Of a stretch of DNA of 64,000 nt, positions 7,993-17,127 are shown in pieces. Every line of letters starts with the position of its first letter. The stretch's first letter is position 1. The stretch lies in contig NZ_JAASQN010000004.1 of assembly GCF_011762125.1 (NCBI RefSeq), positions 186,001 to 250,000 on the forward strand, written 5' to 3'. This stretch comes from Sphingopyxis panaciterrae (lineage in GTDB: Bacteria > Pseudomonadota > Alphaproteobacteria > Sphingomonadales > Sphingomonadaceae). The notes under the pieces are model-generated. The model was not told the origin of the DNA. It worked only from the letters and a program-made list of their open reading frames with translations, and searched no databases. Made by a program: the position numbers and the translations under genes.

Positions 7993-8484
7993 CTAGCCTG
8001 CCCGGGCGATCTGCTCGGCCTTGAGCACCGAAGACGGCTCGCCCTTCAGATCGCCATATCCAAGGCTGGCACCGCAGCCCGGACAGATGGTGGCCGTTCC
8101 GACATCGGCGCCGCACGCCCGATGGATATAGCGGATCGCGTGGCCGTCGCCGGTCTCCCCCGGTGCATAGGCCCAGCGTTCGGCCCAGTTGCGCATCGCA
8201 TAGAGAACCTCGAACAGCGCCTTGCCCTTGTCGGTCAGCCAATAATCGTGGCGCACGGGCCGTTCCTGATAGGCGCGCCGCTCGGCAATCCCCTCCGTAA
8301 CCAGCAGCTTGAGCCGCGCCGAGACGAGTTGCGGCCGCAGCGCGGTGTTCGCGGCGATGACCTCGAACCGGCGCCGGCCAAAAAACAACTCGCGAAGGAT
8401 CAGCAGCACCGCGCGATCGCCGAGCAGCTCGGCGGAGCGGCCGACGGGGCATAATGTGTCCGATAGATTTGCACGCTTGGGCAT
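7993..8484 (-). CDS. HxlR family transcriptional regulator
   Basis: 163-residue winged-helix regulator of the HxlR family. The family signature Cys is at 12 (LCPVGR), followed by LLGDRAVLLILRELFFG and a recognition helix in LRPQLVSARLKLL. Beyond the usual ~110 residues it has a C-terminal extension with C124, C134 and C137 (ICPGCGAS), which could bind zinc or sense thiol stress. It is divergent from an SDR / GST-kappa-like isomerase pair. A perfect palindrome in the shared interval makes autoregulation and control of that pair likely. Confidence 0.9.
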   Translation of the reverse strand: MPKRANLSDTLCPVGRSAELLGDRAVLLILRELFFGRRRFEVIAANTALRPQLVSARLKLLVTEGIAERRAYQERPVRHDYWLTDKGKALFEVLYAMRNWAERWAYAPGETGDGHAIRYIHRACGADVGTATICPGCGASLGYGDLKGEPSSVLKAEQIARAG

Positions 8485-8506
8485 TCTCGGTCTCTAGCTC
8501 CTCGTG

Positions 8507-8566
8507 TTCCCCGGCGAAGGCCGGGGTCCAGGTGCACCATTACGGACCCCGGCTTTCGCCGCGGAG
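8507..8566. repeat. REP-like imperfect inverted pair
   Basis: CCCCGGCGAAGGCCGGGGTCC faces GGACCCCGGCTTTCGCC across a 14-base spacer, with a few mismatches. Same core as the other REP-like units. It separates the HxlR promoter side from the SDR promoter. Confidence 0.6.
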
Positions 8567-8583
8567 CACATCGGACAAAAAAC

Positions 8584-8611
8584 TTGTCACTATGATTATC
8601 ATAGTTACTAT
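8584..8611 (+). promoter_or_regulatory. promoter of the SDR/isomerase operon
   Basis: TTGTCA (8584-8589), 16-base spacer, TACTAT (8606-8611). The spacer is almost entirely the ACTATGAT/ATCATAGT palindrome. Confidence 0.5.
8589..8605. promoter_or_regulatory. palindromic operator, probably for the HxlR regulator
   Basis: ACTATGAT-T-ATCATAGT, perfect 8-1-8 inverted repeat between the divergent HxlR and SDR genes, lying between the -35 and -10 of the SDR promoter. HxlR proteins typically bind such A/T-rich dyads next to their own gene. Binding is inferred. Confidence 0.7.
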
Positions 8612-8634
8612 GCGGCGCAAGAGGAGAGTCGCCG

Positions 8635-9366
8635 ATGTCCAATCCCGCAGCCGTCATCATCGGAGCCGGCGACGCCACCGGTGGCGCGATCGCTCGCGCC
8701 TTTGCCGCCGAGGGGCTCACCGCCTGCGTCAACCGCCGCGAGCGGAACGCCGATGCGCTCGAAACGCTCGCGCAATCTATCCACGAGGACGGGCATCAGG
8801 CCCGCGCCTTCCCTGCCGATGCACGCGACGAGGATGCCATGATCGCGCTGTTCGATCAGGTCGAAGCCGAAGTCGGCCCGGTCGAGGTCGCGGTGTTCAA
8901 TATCGGCGCCAATGTGAACTTCCCGATCGGGGAGACGACGCTGCGCGTTTACACCAAGGTCTGGGAAATGGCGTGCCTCGGCGGCTTCCTGATGGGCCGC
9001 GAGGCGGCGAAACGCATGCAGCCCCGCGGCCGCGGCACGATCATCTTCACCGGTGCCACCGCATCCTTGCGCGGCGGATCGGGTTTCTCTGCCTTTTCCG
9101 GCGCCAAGGGCGCGCTGCGCATGCTCGCCCAGTCGATGGCGCGCGAACTCGGACCGCAGGGCATCCATGTCGCACACACAATCATCGACGGCGCGATCGA
9201 CACCGAATTCATCAAGGGCCGCCATCCCGATTTCGACAAGGCCAAGGCGCAGGATCTGATCCTGAATCCCGCCGCCATCGCCGCAAATTATGTGATGCTC
9301 CACAACCAGCCGAAAAGCGCGTGGACGCACGAACTCGACCTCCGCCCATGGGGAGAAAAATGGTGA
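8635..9366 (+). CDS. SDR family protein lacking the catalytic Tyr
   Basis: 243-residue Rossmann-fold short-chain dehydrogenase homologue. The N-terminal glycine motif is IIGAGDATGGAIA (8-20), a variant of TGxxxGxG. At the active site the YxxxK motif reads F154-S-G-A-K158, so the general-base Tyr is Phe; F151 lies nearby and no Tyr is within reach in sequence. It may be a non-dehydrogenase SDR or use another residue. GAGGAG lies upstream of the ATG. It overlaps the following GST-kappa-like isomerase by 7 nt and is divergent from an HxlR regulator. Confidence 0.88.
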   Translation: MSNPAAVIIGAGDATGGAIARAFAAEGLTACVNRRERNADALETLAQSIHEDGHQARAFPADARDEDAMIALFDQVEAEVGPVEVAVFNIGANVNFPIGETTLRVYTKVWEMACLGGFLMGREAAKRMQPRGRGTIIFTGATASLRGGSGFSAFSGAKGALRMLAQSMARELGPQGIHVAHTIIDGAIDTEFIKGRHPDFDKAKAQDLILNPAAIAANYVMLHNQPKSAWTHELDLRPWGEKW

Positions 9367-9962
9367 CGAAAAGCCTCGAACTCATCTTCGATTTCGGCAG
9401 CCCGAACGCCTATCTGTCGATGCAGGCGCTCCCCGCCGTGCTGGACCGCACCGGCGCCGGCCTCATCATCACCCCCTGCCTGCTCGGTGGCATCTTCAAA
9501 GCGACGGGCAACAAGGCGCCGATGATCCAATATGCCGACGCCCCTGCCAAGCTCGCTTATGAAAATCTGGAGATGCGGCGCTTCATCGAAACGCATGGTC
9601 TGACCAAATTCCGCATCAACCCGCATTTCCCGGTCAATACGCTCACGATCATGCGCGGCGCGATCGTCGCCGACGACGAGGGCAATCTCGACAACTATGT
9701 CGAGGCGGTGAACCGCGCGATGTGGGAAGACGGGCTCAAGATGGACGATCCGGAGGTCATCGCGGCCTTCCTCTCGGCCAATGGTTTCGACGGCCCGGCA
9801 CTTCTCGCACGCACGCAGGAATCCGGAATCAAGGCAAAGCTGATCGCCAACACCGAGTCGGCGGTCACACGCGGCGTGTTCGGCATCCCGACCTTCTTCG
9901 CCGGCGCCGAGATGTTCTTCGGCAAGGACCGGCTGGCGCAGGTCGAAGCGGCGCTCGCCTAG
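9360..9962 (+). CDS. 2-hydroxychromene-2-carboxylate isomerase family (DsbA/GST-kappa fold)
   Basis: 200-residue thioredoxin-fold protein of the HCCA isomerase / kappa-class GST group, which uses glutathione to isomerise aromatic ring-cleavage products or conjugate electrophiles. The glutathione-activating Ser is S14 in FDFGSPNAYL; GIPTFF near residue 175 supplies the cis-Pro of the fold. The start at 9360 has GGGAG 5-6 nt upstream and lies inside the last codons of the SDR gene, so the two are translationally coupled. Its TAG shares a CTAG with the stop of the convergent EamA gene. No aromatic-degradation genes are adjacent. Confidence 0.87.
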   Translation: MVTKSLELIFDFGSPNAYLSMQALPAVLDRTGAGLIITPCLLGGIFKATGNKAPMIQYADAPAKLAYENLEMRRFIETHGLTKFRINPHFPVNTLTIMRGAIVADDEGNLDNYVEAVNRAMWEDGLKMDDPEVIAAFLSANGFDGPALLARTQESGIKAKLIANTESAVTRGVFGIPTFFAGAEMFFGKDRLAQVEAALA

Positions 9963-10882
9963 CTTTGTACCGCCGGCTGCGACGGCCGCCCCGCCACCAA
10001 TATGCCGGTGACGATCAGCGCCAGCCCGCCGATGTGGAACAGGTGGAGCGTTTCGCCGAGGAACAGCATCGCGAGCCCCGCGCCCATCAGCGGCATCACG
10101 TTCATATATTGCCCCGTCGCCGCCGACCCGATCAGATCGACCCCGCGGTTGAAGAAAAGATAGGCGAGGAAAGACGGGAAAACCGAAACATAAGCGATCG
10201 CGAGCGCGCTTCCAGGCGCCGCAACGATCCGCTTTCCCGACCAGAGTTCGAATGCATAGACCGGCGCGATGACGATGATCCCGACGATGATCGAAGCGGC
10301 GAGGAAGCTCAACGGATGCACCGGCGGACGGCGGCGGAGCAGCACCGAATAAAGCGCCCAGAGCACCACCGCGACGCCGATGATGGCATCGCCGATATTC
10401 AGCCGCAAGGCGATCAGCATCTGCGGATCGCCGCGCCCGATGATCATCAGCACGCCGGCCAGCGAGATGAGTACGCCAGTGATCTGGCGGACGTTGGTCC
10501 CGTCCTTCATCACCAGCGCGCCGACCACCAGGATCAGCGCTGGCTGGGCCGACTGGATCAGCATCGAATTGAGCGCCGTGGTGCTTTGGAGCCCGGTGTA
10601 GAGCAGGATGTTGAACGACCCGATCGCCAGCGCCCCGAGCACCGCGACGATCGGCCAGTTCGCGCGCAGCGCCGGTCCGTCGCGCTTCAGATGCGGCCAA
10701 GCCAGCGGCAACAGCAACGCAAGCGCAAGCGTCCAGCGCCAGAAGGACAGCGCCGCAGGCGGCACCAGATCGCGCGCCGCGCGCCCGACGATCGAATTGC
10801 CCGCCCAGAACAGCGCCGTGAACGTCAGCAACAGATAGGCACGCGACCAGAGGGCTGTCAGCGGGCCGCCATTTTTCGTCAT
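9959..10882 (-). CDS. EamA family (DMT) transporter
   Basis: 307-residue drug/metabolite-type inner-membrane transporter with two EamA repeats (about 15-145 and 165-300) and ten hydrophobic segments. Typical features are FWAGNSIVGR in TM1, WRWTLALALLLPL, and FLGETLHLFHIGGLALIVTG near the end. Members export amino acids, metabolites or drugs; the substrate cannot be predicted. It ends tail-to-tail with the isomerase gene (4-bp overlap). Confidence 0.88.
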   Translation of the reverse strand: MTKNGGPLTALWSRAYLLLTFTALFWAGNSIVGRAARDLVPPAALSFWRWTLALALLLPLAWPHLKRDGPALRANWPIVAVLGALAIGSFNILLYTGLQSTTALNSMLIQSAQPALILVVGALVMKDGTNVRQITGVLISLAGVLMIIGRGDPQMLIALRLNIGDAIIGVAVVLWALYSVLLRRRPPVHPLSFLAASIIVGIIVIAPVYAFELWSGKRIVAAPGSALAIAYVSVFPSFLAYLFFNRGVDLIGSAATGQYMNVMPLMGAGLAMLFLGETLHLFHIGGLALIVTGILVAGRPSQPAVQS

Positions 10883-11024
10883 CCGGTTTCAATCCCTTGG
10901 CGCCGGGGGCGCGCCTTGGCCTGTCTTTCACGGCTTGGCCGGAAGATGCAACCGGGGTGGCGGGAGCTTTGCGATTGGGGTGGGGTTGACGGGTTTCAGC
11001 CGGTTGCGGACGTTAGCCAAATAA

Positions 11025-11053
11025 CCGTCGTCCCCGCGAAGGCGGGGCGACGG
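11025..11053. repeat. REP-like hairpin
   Basis: CCGTCG-T-CCCCGC pairs with GCGGGG-CGACGG around GAAG, one base bulged. Confidence 0.75.
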
Positions 11054-11134
11054 CTATGGTTCACGCGGGAGCGTCCGCTCCCCACCCCAATGCCGCCACC
11101 CCCAAACGCACATACAGCCCGCGCATGCACGCAT

Positions 11135-11161
11135 GAAAAGGCCCGGCATCACACCGGGCCT
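11135..11161 (-). terminator. rho-independent terminator of the DUF3011 gene
   Basis: On the minus strand AGGCCCGG and CCGGGCCT form an 8-bp stem with a 7-base loop, followed by TTT. It lies 23 bp beyond the stop codon. Confidence 0.8.
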
Positions 11162-11183
11162 CTCCATCAAACACCCGACCAGC

Positions 11184-12191
11184 TTAGCTGAAATCGAGCT
11201 GGATGATCTGCGTCGGCGTCGCGCGGCAATACATCTCGATCGACCGCGCGCCATCGGGGTAGGTGGCGGTCATCGCCGCGCGGATCCGCCAGCCCCCATT
11301 GCCCTGCTGCAGATCGACGAGCTTGTCGTACGACAGCCGCGTCCCGCCGGTCACCCCGATCTGCCGCGCCGCGTCATTCAGGCAATTTTGCACCGACGGC
11401 CGCGCCGCACTCGGCAGACCCGACAGATTGGCGCTCAGCGTCGCCGGCGGACCCGCGGGATAGGTTGTGGGTCCTTCAACCGTCGTTTCCTCGCCGGCCG
11501 GCGTTTTCTTTTTCTTGCTGAGCAGCAGCGCGAGCAACCCGCCCGCAACCACCGCGCCGCCGATGATCAGCCCCGTGCTCGGCCCCTTGTCCTTGTCCTT
11601 CTCGGGCGGCCGCATATTGCGGTATCCGTAACCGAATTCGGCGCGGCAGCCATTGTTCACCCAGACATAGGATGAGGTATAGCCCCATTGCCGGCCGGCG
11701 TTGCACTTGCCGCCCAGCCGCCGCGTCAGTTCGACCCGGTCGTTGGTCGCGACATTGCACTGTTCATAGCGATTGCCGCGCGATTCGCAGCGGATCGTCC
11801 CGGCATAATCGCCGACCGGCTGCGGCAGCGGCACCGGATAACCGCCGCCGCCATGATTGCCATAGCCATAGCCGAATTCGGCGCGGCAACCGCCCGACAC
11901 CCAGATTTGCGTCGCGGTGAAACCCCAGTCGCGCCCTTTCGAACAGCGTCCACCGATCACCCGGATCAGGTCGACGCGGTTGCCGGTGCGGACGTTGCAG
12001 CGCTGCATCTTGTTGTTCCGCGATTCGCAGCGGAGCGTGCCCAGATAGTTATCGCCGGGTCGTGGCGGCTGGATCTGCGGGCCGCCCGGCAGCGGATAAG
12101 GCTGGGTAGTGATCTGGGCCAGCGCTGGCGTGGCAAGTTGGGTGGCGATCAGCGAAGCGGTGGTGACGGCCGTCAGAATCGGATTCCTCAT
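11184..12191 (-). CDS. exported protein with two DUF3011 domains and a C-terminal TM helix
   Basis: 335-residue envelope protein of unknown function. A signal peptide (about 1-25, ending PALAQ) precedes two DUF3011 repeats (about 50-110 and 130-190). Both carry LRCESR/IRCESR, RCNV/QCNV, a GG(R/K)C turn, W89/W169 and a GCRAEFGYGY end, so the cysteines are probably paired. A charged linker (KDKDKG), a TM helix (about 207-224) and KKKK follow, then a C-terminal domain with two Cys. The domains would face the periplasm. ATG at 12191 chosen because AAGGGG precedes it and the signal peptide starts there. Confidence 0.82.
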   Translation of the reverse strand: MRNPILTAVTTASLIATQLATPALAQITTQPYPLPGGPQIQPPRPGDNYLGTLRCESRNNKMQRCNVRTGNRVDLIRVIGGRCSKGRDWGFTATQIWVSGGCRAEFGYGYGNHGGGGYPVPLPQPVGDYAGTIRCESRGNRYEQCNVATNDRVELTRRLGGKCNAGRQWGYTSSYVWVNNGCRAEFGYGYRNMRPPEKDKDKGPSTGLIIGGAVVAGGLLALLLSKKKKTPAGEETTVEGPTTYPAGPPATLSANLSGLPSAARPSVQNCLNDAARQIGVTGGTRLSYDKLVDLQQGNGGWRIRAAMTATYPDGARSIEMYCRATPTQIIQLDFS

Positions 12192-12529
12192 AGTCTTGCC
12201 CCTTTTTCCAAAAGATCGATCGCGTTCTACCCTGTCTTCATGCTCCTCAAGATTGACCCCGATGTTTCCACGTTTCGCGCGTCGGCGCCATCGCAAAAAA
12301 TATCACGCGAAGCTTTCATTTAACCATCGCCCGGCCCCGCTGCGCGTCGTGATGCCTGACCCTCCATGCTCATCCTCGCCGTCGCCGGTTATATCTTCAT
12401 GGGCAAGGGCGCCCGCGAAGCCAAGGCGCAGTTCGACGGCGACGCGGGTTATGCACGGGAAACCTCCGCGCCCTGATCTTCTCTGCGGCATCCGCTTGCG
12501 CGCGTCCACCCATCGGCTAAAGACAGCCG
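12192..12529. other. intergenic region, 338 bp, with a possible small ORF
   Basis: Upstream sequence of both the DUF3011 gene and murA. The only coding candidate is a 36-codon frame at 12366-12476; nothing else stands out. Confidence 0.6.
12366..12476 (+). CDS. possible 36-residue membrane microprotein upstream of murA
   Basis: Small frame reading MLILAVAGYIFMGKGAREAK then AQFDGDAGYARETSAP. It has a short hydrophobic N-terminus (residues 2-13) followed by a charged tail, the layout of a single-pass small membrane protein. An in-frame TGA two codons before the ATG fixes the start. No convincing ribosome-binding site is visible, which lowers confidence. It ends 53 bp before murA. Confidence 0.35.
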   Translation: MLILAVAGYIFMGKGAREAKAQFDGDAGYARETSAP

Positions 12530-13813
12530 ATGGATCAAATCGTCATTCGCGGCGGCCAGCGACTCAAGGGCCGTATCCCCATCTCCGGCGCCAAGAATGC
12601 GGCGCTCACCCTGTTGCCTTGCGCGCTGCTCACCGACGAGCCGTTGACCTTGCGCAACCTGCCACGCCTCGCCGACGTCGATGGTTTTGGCCACCTGCTC
12701 AACCAGCTCGGCTGTTCGACGACGATCGAAGGCTCGCGGCCCGAGGATTTCGGCCGCGTGATGACCGCGCGCACGACGACGCTGACCTCGACCGTCGCGC
12801 CCTATGACATCGTGCGCAAGATGCGCGCTTCGATCCTCGTCCTTGGCCCGCTGCTCGCGCGTGCGAGCGAAGCGACGGTGTCGCTGCCCGGCGGCTGCGC
12901 GATCGGCAACCGCCCGATCGACCTGCACCTGAAGGCCCTCGAAGCCTTCGGTGCCGAGATCGAGCTCGCGTCGGGCTATGTGAAGGCAAGCGCGCCGGGC
13001 GGACGCCTCGCCGGCGGCAAATTCACCTTCCCCGTCGTCTCGGTCGGCGCGACCGAAAATGCCGTCATGGCGGCGGTGCTCGCCAAAGGCACCTGCGTCC
13101 TCGAAAATGCCGCGCGCGAGCCCGAGATCGTCGATCTTTGCAATTGCCTGGTCGCGATGGGCGCGCAGATCGACGGCATCGGGACCGAGACGCTGACGAT
13201 CGAAGGCGTCGACCGGCTGCACGGCGCGACCTACCGCGTCATGGCCGACCGCATCGAGGCCGGCAGCTATGCCTGCGCCGCTGTGATCACCGAGGGTGAC
13301 GTCGAACTCGTCGGCGCGAAGGCATCCGAGATGGAAGCAACGCTCGCCGCGTTGCGGCAGGCCGGGGCGACAGTCGAAGAAACCAAGGGCGGCATCCGTG
13401 TCGCCATGTCAGGGCGCGCCGAGCCCGTCACCCTGTCGACGGCGCCCTATCCCGGTTTCGCGACCGACATGCAGGCGCAATTCATGGCGATGGCGACGCT
13501 CGGCAAGGGCGCCTCGCTGTTCACCGAGACCATCTTCGAGAACCGCTATATGCATGTTCCCGAACTCGCGCGCATGGGCTGCGATATCGATGTGCGCAGC
13601 CGCAGCGCGGTCGTCCGCGGAGTCGACAAGCTGATCGGCGCACCGGTGATGGCCACCGACCTTCGTGCGTCGATGAGCCTGATCATCGCCGGCCTCGCCG
13701 CCGAGGGCACGACAGAAGTCAACCGCGTCTATCACCTCGACCGGGGCTATGAGCGGCTCGAGGAAAAATTGCAGGCGGTCGGCGCCGATATCGAGCGGAT
13801 CAGCGCGGGGTAA
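12530..13813 (+). CDS. murA: UDP-N-acetylglucosamine 1-carboxyvinyltransferase
   Basis: 427-residue MurA, which transfers enolpyruvate from PEP to UDP-GlcNAc in the first committed step of peptidoglycan synthesis, in the cytoplasm. The catalytic, fosfomycin-reactive Cys is C123 in [15 protein letters not shown]. The N-terminal SGAKNAAL (19-26) and the conserved [10 protein letters not shown] and DLRAS segments are intact, and length is typical. The last 14 bp overlap the 3' end of the convergent alpha/beta hydrolase gene. Confidence 0.97.
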   Translation: MDQIVIRGGQRLKGRIPISGAKNAALTLLPCALLTDEPLTLRNLPRLADVDGFGHLLNQLGCSTTIEGSRPEDFGRVMTARTTTLTSTVAPYDIVRKMRASILVLGPLLARASEATVSLPGGCAIGNRPIDLHLKALEAFGAEIELASGYVKASAPGGRLAGGKFTFPVVSVGATENAVMAAVLAKGTCVLENAAREPEIVDLCNCLVAMGAQIDGIGTETLTIEGVDRLHGATYRVMADRIEAGSYACAAVITEGDVELVGAKASEMEATLAALRQAGATVEETKGGIRVAMSGRAEPVTLSTAPYPGFATDMQAQFMAMATLGKGASLFTETIFENRYMHVPELARMGCDIDVRSRSAVVRGVDKLIGAPVMATDLRASMSLIIAGLAAEGTTEVNRVYHLDRGYERLEEKLQAVGADIERISAG

Positions 13814-15071
13814 GATGCTCGGCGCGGCCATAGGGGCCGCGTACATCGCGCTTGATCCAGTCGCCGAGCAATTTCAGATAGCCGTCGGCAATACGCGTGA
13901 CGCTGCGCGACCCATCGGCGGCGGTCGTATATTCGAACATGCCATGATCGGTGTCGGGGAAGAGATAGACATCGAACGGCTTGCCCGCCTTGGCGAGATC
14001 GAGCAGCGCGCCGCGCGTCGTTTCGATCGGCGCCTCGCGATCCTCACCCGCCAGCACCCAGAGGAGAGGCGCGTCGAGCTTTCGGAGTGCCGCGACCGCG
14101 TCATAATCCCAGATCAATTCGACATTGTCGAAGCGCGCGCGGCCGATGCGGCGCAACTCCTCATCGGTCATCCGTGCGATGGCCCCGCTATATTCGCCAT
14201 CGATCTTCGCCGCCCACGGCTGGCCCGCCATCTCGCGCCGCACCGCGTCGAGGTCTTCGTAACCCGTGGTGAAATTCGACAGCGCCAGCTTCGATGTCGC
14301 GGCCGACAGCCGGTTCACCAGCAGGACCGCATTGTCGCCCAGTCCCGCAGCGCGCACTTCCGACACCAGCTGCTCGCGATCCTCCTCGATCGGCGAGGCA
14401 ACAAGGCCGAAGCCGATCGCGACGAAATCGGCCTTGGTCCGCGTCGCCGCGAGCGGTGCGACCCAGCCGCCCTGGCTGCCACCGAAGAAGCCGGCGCGGC
14501 CAAAGCGGCCCGCCGCCATGCCGCGCGCCTGTTCGAGCGCGCGCGCAGCGTCGTCGGCGAGCAATTCGAAATTCTGGGTATATTCGCCTTCCGATCCGCC
14601 GGTCCCGCGCTTGTCATAGACGAACACGGATATGCCCTGCGCCGCCATCGCATAACCATAAACTCCGCCGATCGGCGAGGTGCGTTCGGACCCGTGGACC
14701 ATGACGACGAGCGGCCCGCCGGGGTCGGACGCTCCCGGCGGTTCGATCAGCATGCCGGTCATTTTGGTGCCGACGCTGTCGAAGGTCGCCGGTGTTTCGC
14801 GAAAGGCGACGCGCGTCCAGCTTTGACCGTCCACCGTCACGGCATCGCCCTTGCATGCCAGCGGCACGCCGGCGTCGGTCGTCGCGCCGCGGCGTCCGTC
14901 ACGGAACAGGTAGCGCAGCCCCGGCGCCGCGATCGTCGGGGCCTTCACCAGCACGACGAAGTCGCCGTTGCGGGCCGAATAGGTGCCCGCTGTGCAGTCG
15001 GCCGAGCCTTGCGCCGACGCCGGCTGGATCGAAGCGAGAGCGAACGCGGCGCCAAGAAGAATCTTTTTCAT
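13800..15071 (-). CDS. exported alpha/beta hydrolase
   Basis: 423-residue secreted alpha/beta hydrolase. Signal peptide 1-20 (ends PASA), a small N-terminal domain with two Cys, then the hydrolase fold from about 105. VMVHGSERT supplies the oxyanion strand, S199 is the nucleophile in [10 protein letters not shown] is expected in the LAGEDREAP segment and His in DTDHGMFEY. It resembles dienelactone-hydrolase/acyl-peptidase-like exported hydrolases; substrate unknown. Convergent with murA (14-bp overlap). Confidence 0.85.
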   Translation of the reverse strand: MKKILLGAAFALASIQPASAQGSADCTAGTYSARNGDFVVLVKAPTIAAPGLRYLFRDGRRGATTDAGVPLACKGDAVTVDGQSWTRVAFRETPATFDSVGTKMTGMLIEPPGASDPGGPLVVMVHGSERTSPIGGVYGYAMAAQGISVFVYDKRGTGGSEGEYTQNFELLADDAARALEQARGMAAGRFGRAGFFGGSQGGWVAPLAATRTKADFVAIGFGLVASPIEEDREQLVSEVRAAGLGDNAVLLVNRLSAATSKLALSNFTTGYEDLDAVRREMAGQPWAAKIDGEYSGAIARMTDEELRRIGRARFDNVELIWDYDAVAALRKLDAPLLWVLAGEDREAPIETTRGALLDLAKAGKPFDVYLFPDTDHGMFEYTTAADGSRSVTRIADGYLKLLGDWIKRDVRGPYGRAEHLTPR

Positions 15072-15117
15072 CGCGCGGATTTAGCGTCCGACGCAGATCT
15101 CCGCAAATGCCGTTCGA

Positions 15118-16080
15118 TCACTCGGGGCGGTCGACCGTCACCGCAACCATATTGCCGCTGACCGTTGGCCGCTCGGGCCGCTTCGCGACCGCGATGACCA
15201 GACCGACCAGCGCGACGATGCCGCCTGCGATCGACAGCGGCGCCCAGCGATATCCTTCGAACACGGTCGAAAAGCCCATCGCGATAATCGGGACGAGGAC
15301 GCTGGACCACGCCGCCTGCCCCGGGCCGACCGCCCGGATGACGTTGAAATAAAGCGGAAAGGCCAATGCACTCGCGATCACGCCAAGATAGAGCACGCCG
15401 CCCAGATAAGAGAAGGTCGGATCGATCACCGGCGGTCCCGTCGTGACCCACGCATAGCTGCCGTCGAAAAGCGTCCCGAAGAACATGCTCCAGGCGATCA
15501 TCACCGTCATCGATTGCGCGCGCGCAAGGCGCGTTCCCTGCATCACATTGGCGGTCGACGCGCTCAAAACGCCGGCGAGGGTCAAGACGGTACCGCTGAG
15601 CACCGCCGCCGGACCGAGCGCCGCGGCGCGATATTCATGGGCGATCATCATGCCGACCCCGGCAATCGCAATCCCCGCCCCGGCAAGGAAACGCCCTTCG
15701 AGCGGGGTCTTCAGAAATGCGCGCCCGAGCAGCGTATTAGGAACGATCAGCAATGCGAAAAGCACCGCGACGAGCCCCGACGTGATATGCTGTTCGGCGC
15801 GATAGACGAAGTTAAAGTTGAAGGCGAATTGCGCGGCGCCCAGGATGACGGCGAAGGCGAGCGCACGCGGTTCGGGGAGCAGCCGTTCCCGCCGGATCAG
15901 CGCAAACGCGAACATCACCAATGCCGCGACCGCGAACCGATAGGTGACCGACCAGCTCGGCGGCACGATACCAAGCTGCCCGGTAATGACGATCCAGGTC
16001 GAGCCCCAGATCAGCGTGACCAGCGTGAAGGATATCAGGACCCGCGGGCTGAGCAGCGAATGCGTCGCCACTCCGCTCAT
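15118..16080 (-). CDS. EamA family (DMT) transporter
   Basis: 320-residue inner-membrane transporter with ten hydrophobic segments in two EamA repeats. LIWGSTWIVITGQLG is in TM1, AEQHITSGLVAVLFAL in the TM3-4 region, and SALAFPLYFNVIRAVGPG in the second repeat. The start at 16080 was chosen because the ATG overlaps the TGA of the upstream aldolase gene (ATGA). Coupling to a threonine aldolase suggests amino-acid or derivative export, which is only inference. Confidence 0.87.
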   Translation of the reverse strand: MSGVATHSLLSPRVLISFTLVTLIWGSTWIVITGQLGIVPPSWSVTYRFAVAALVMFAFALIRRERLLPEPRALAFAVILGAAQFAFNFNFVYRAEQHITSGLVAVLFALLIVPNTLLGRAFLKTPLEGRFLAGAGIAIAGVGMMIAHEYRAAALGPAAVLSGTVLTLAGVLSASTANVMQGTRLARAQSMTVMIAWSMFFGTLFDGSYAWVTTGPPVIDPTFSYLGGVLYLGVIASALAFPLYFNVIRAVGPGQAAWSSVLVPIIAMGFSTVFEGYRWAPLSIAGGIVALVGLVIAVAKRPERPTVSGNMVAVTVDRPE

Positions 16081-17087
16081 AGCGCTGTGATCGCCGCCCC
16101 AAGCGCCGCGACGGCATCGCCATCCTGGTCCCAGCTCGTGACCAGACGCGCCGCCCCCTCGCCCCAATCGTAAAAGTCGAAGCCTGCCTTGCGAAGGCGG
16201 GCCGCTTCATCGGCGGTCAGCTTGACGAACAATTCATTCGCCTCGACCGGGTACATCAGCCGGTCGCCGCACGCCCGGGCCAAGGCCGCCGCACCGGCAT
16301 TCGCCGCGTGCGCATTGGCCAGCCACAGGTCATCGTTGAGCATCGCGCGAATCTGCGCCGCGACGAAACGCCCCTTGCTGAGCAGATGTCCGCCGCGCTT
16401 CTTGAGCTCGCGTACCCCCGCCCCGCCGCTGCCGCCGAAAAAGACGATCGCCTCTGCCATCATCGCGCCGTTTTTGGTGAAACCGAACGACAGCGCATCG
16501 ACCCCGGCGCGCCACGTCACGTCGGCGGGTGCGCAGCCGGTGAAAGCGACGGCGTTGGCGAAGCGCGCGCCATCCATGTGGAGCTTCAACCCTTCGGCGC
16601 GCGCGATCTCGCTGATCACCCCGACTTCGTCGGGCCGCCATGCGAGGCCATATTCGGTAGCGTTGGTGATGCTGATCGCGGCGGGTTGTACCTGGTGCAC
16701 ATCCTTGCGGATGCCGGCAAGGCGGGCTTTCAGCGCCTCGACATCGATCTTGGCGCCACGCCCGGGCAGCGTCATCAACTTTGCCCCGCCCGAATAAAAG
16801 CCCGGCGCGCCGCATTCATCGACTTCGATATGCGCTTCCTCGTAGCAGATTATACCCTGCCACGGCCGGACGAAATGGGCGAGGATGATGCTGTTCGCCG
16901 CGGTGCCGGTGGGAATCCACACGACTTCGCATGTCGTCTCGAACAGCTCTGAAAAGGCTGCGTCGAGTGACTTGCTGAGCGCGTCGCCGTCATAGGCGGT
17001 ATCGACATGATTGGCGGCTACCAGCGCGTTCATCACCGCCGGATGGACGGCCGCAGCGTTGTCGGAAAAGAAGCGGGTCGCAGTCAT
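16077..17087 (-). CDS. low-specificity threonine aldolase family protein
   Basis: 336-residue PLP enzyme of the beta-eliminating lyase / threonine aldolase family, cleaving beta-hydroxy-amino acids to glycine and an aldehyde. The PLP lysine is K205 in SFGFTKNGAMMAEA, with LHMDGARFANA (169-179) giving the PLP-binding Asp172. GTAANSIIL (61-69) binds the phosphate. The start gives the usual N-terminus (FFSDNAAAVHPAVM). Followed by the EamA transporter gene in an ATGA overlap. Could be written ltaE, but specificity is not proven. Confidence 0.9.
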   Translation of the reverse strand: MTATRFFSDNAAAVHPAVMNALVAANHVDTAYDGDALSKSLDAAFSELFETTCEVVWIPTGTAANSIILAHFVRPWQGIICYEEAHIEVDECGAPGFYSGGAKLMTLPGRGAKIDVEALKARLAGIRKDVHQVQPAAISITNATEYGLAWRPDEVGVISEIARAEGLKLHMDGARFANAVAFTGCAPADVTWRAGVDALSFGFTKNGAMMAEAIVFFGGSGGAGVRELKKRGGHLLSKGRFVAAQIRAMLNDDLWLANAHAANAGAAALARACGDRLMYPVEANELFVKLTADEAARLRKAGFDFYDWGEGAARLVTSWDQDGDAVAALGAAITAL

Positions 17088-17127
17088 GAGCCGCGCCTTA
17101 GCGCAGGTCGGGCGCCGTGCTAAGCCC

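Larger units (their letters stand above)
10883..11183. other. intergenic region, 301 bp
   Basis: No gene seen. It contains the EamA gene's upstream sequence, one REP-like hairpin (11025-11053) and the terminator of the DUF3011 gene (11135-11161). Confidence 0.75.
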
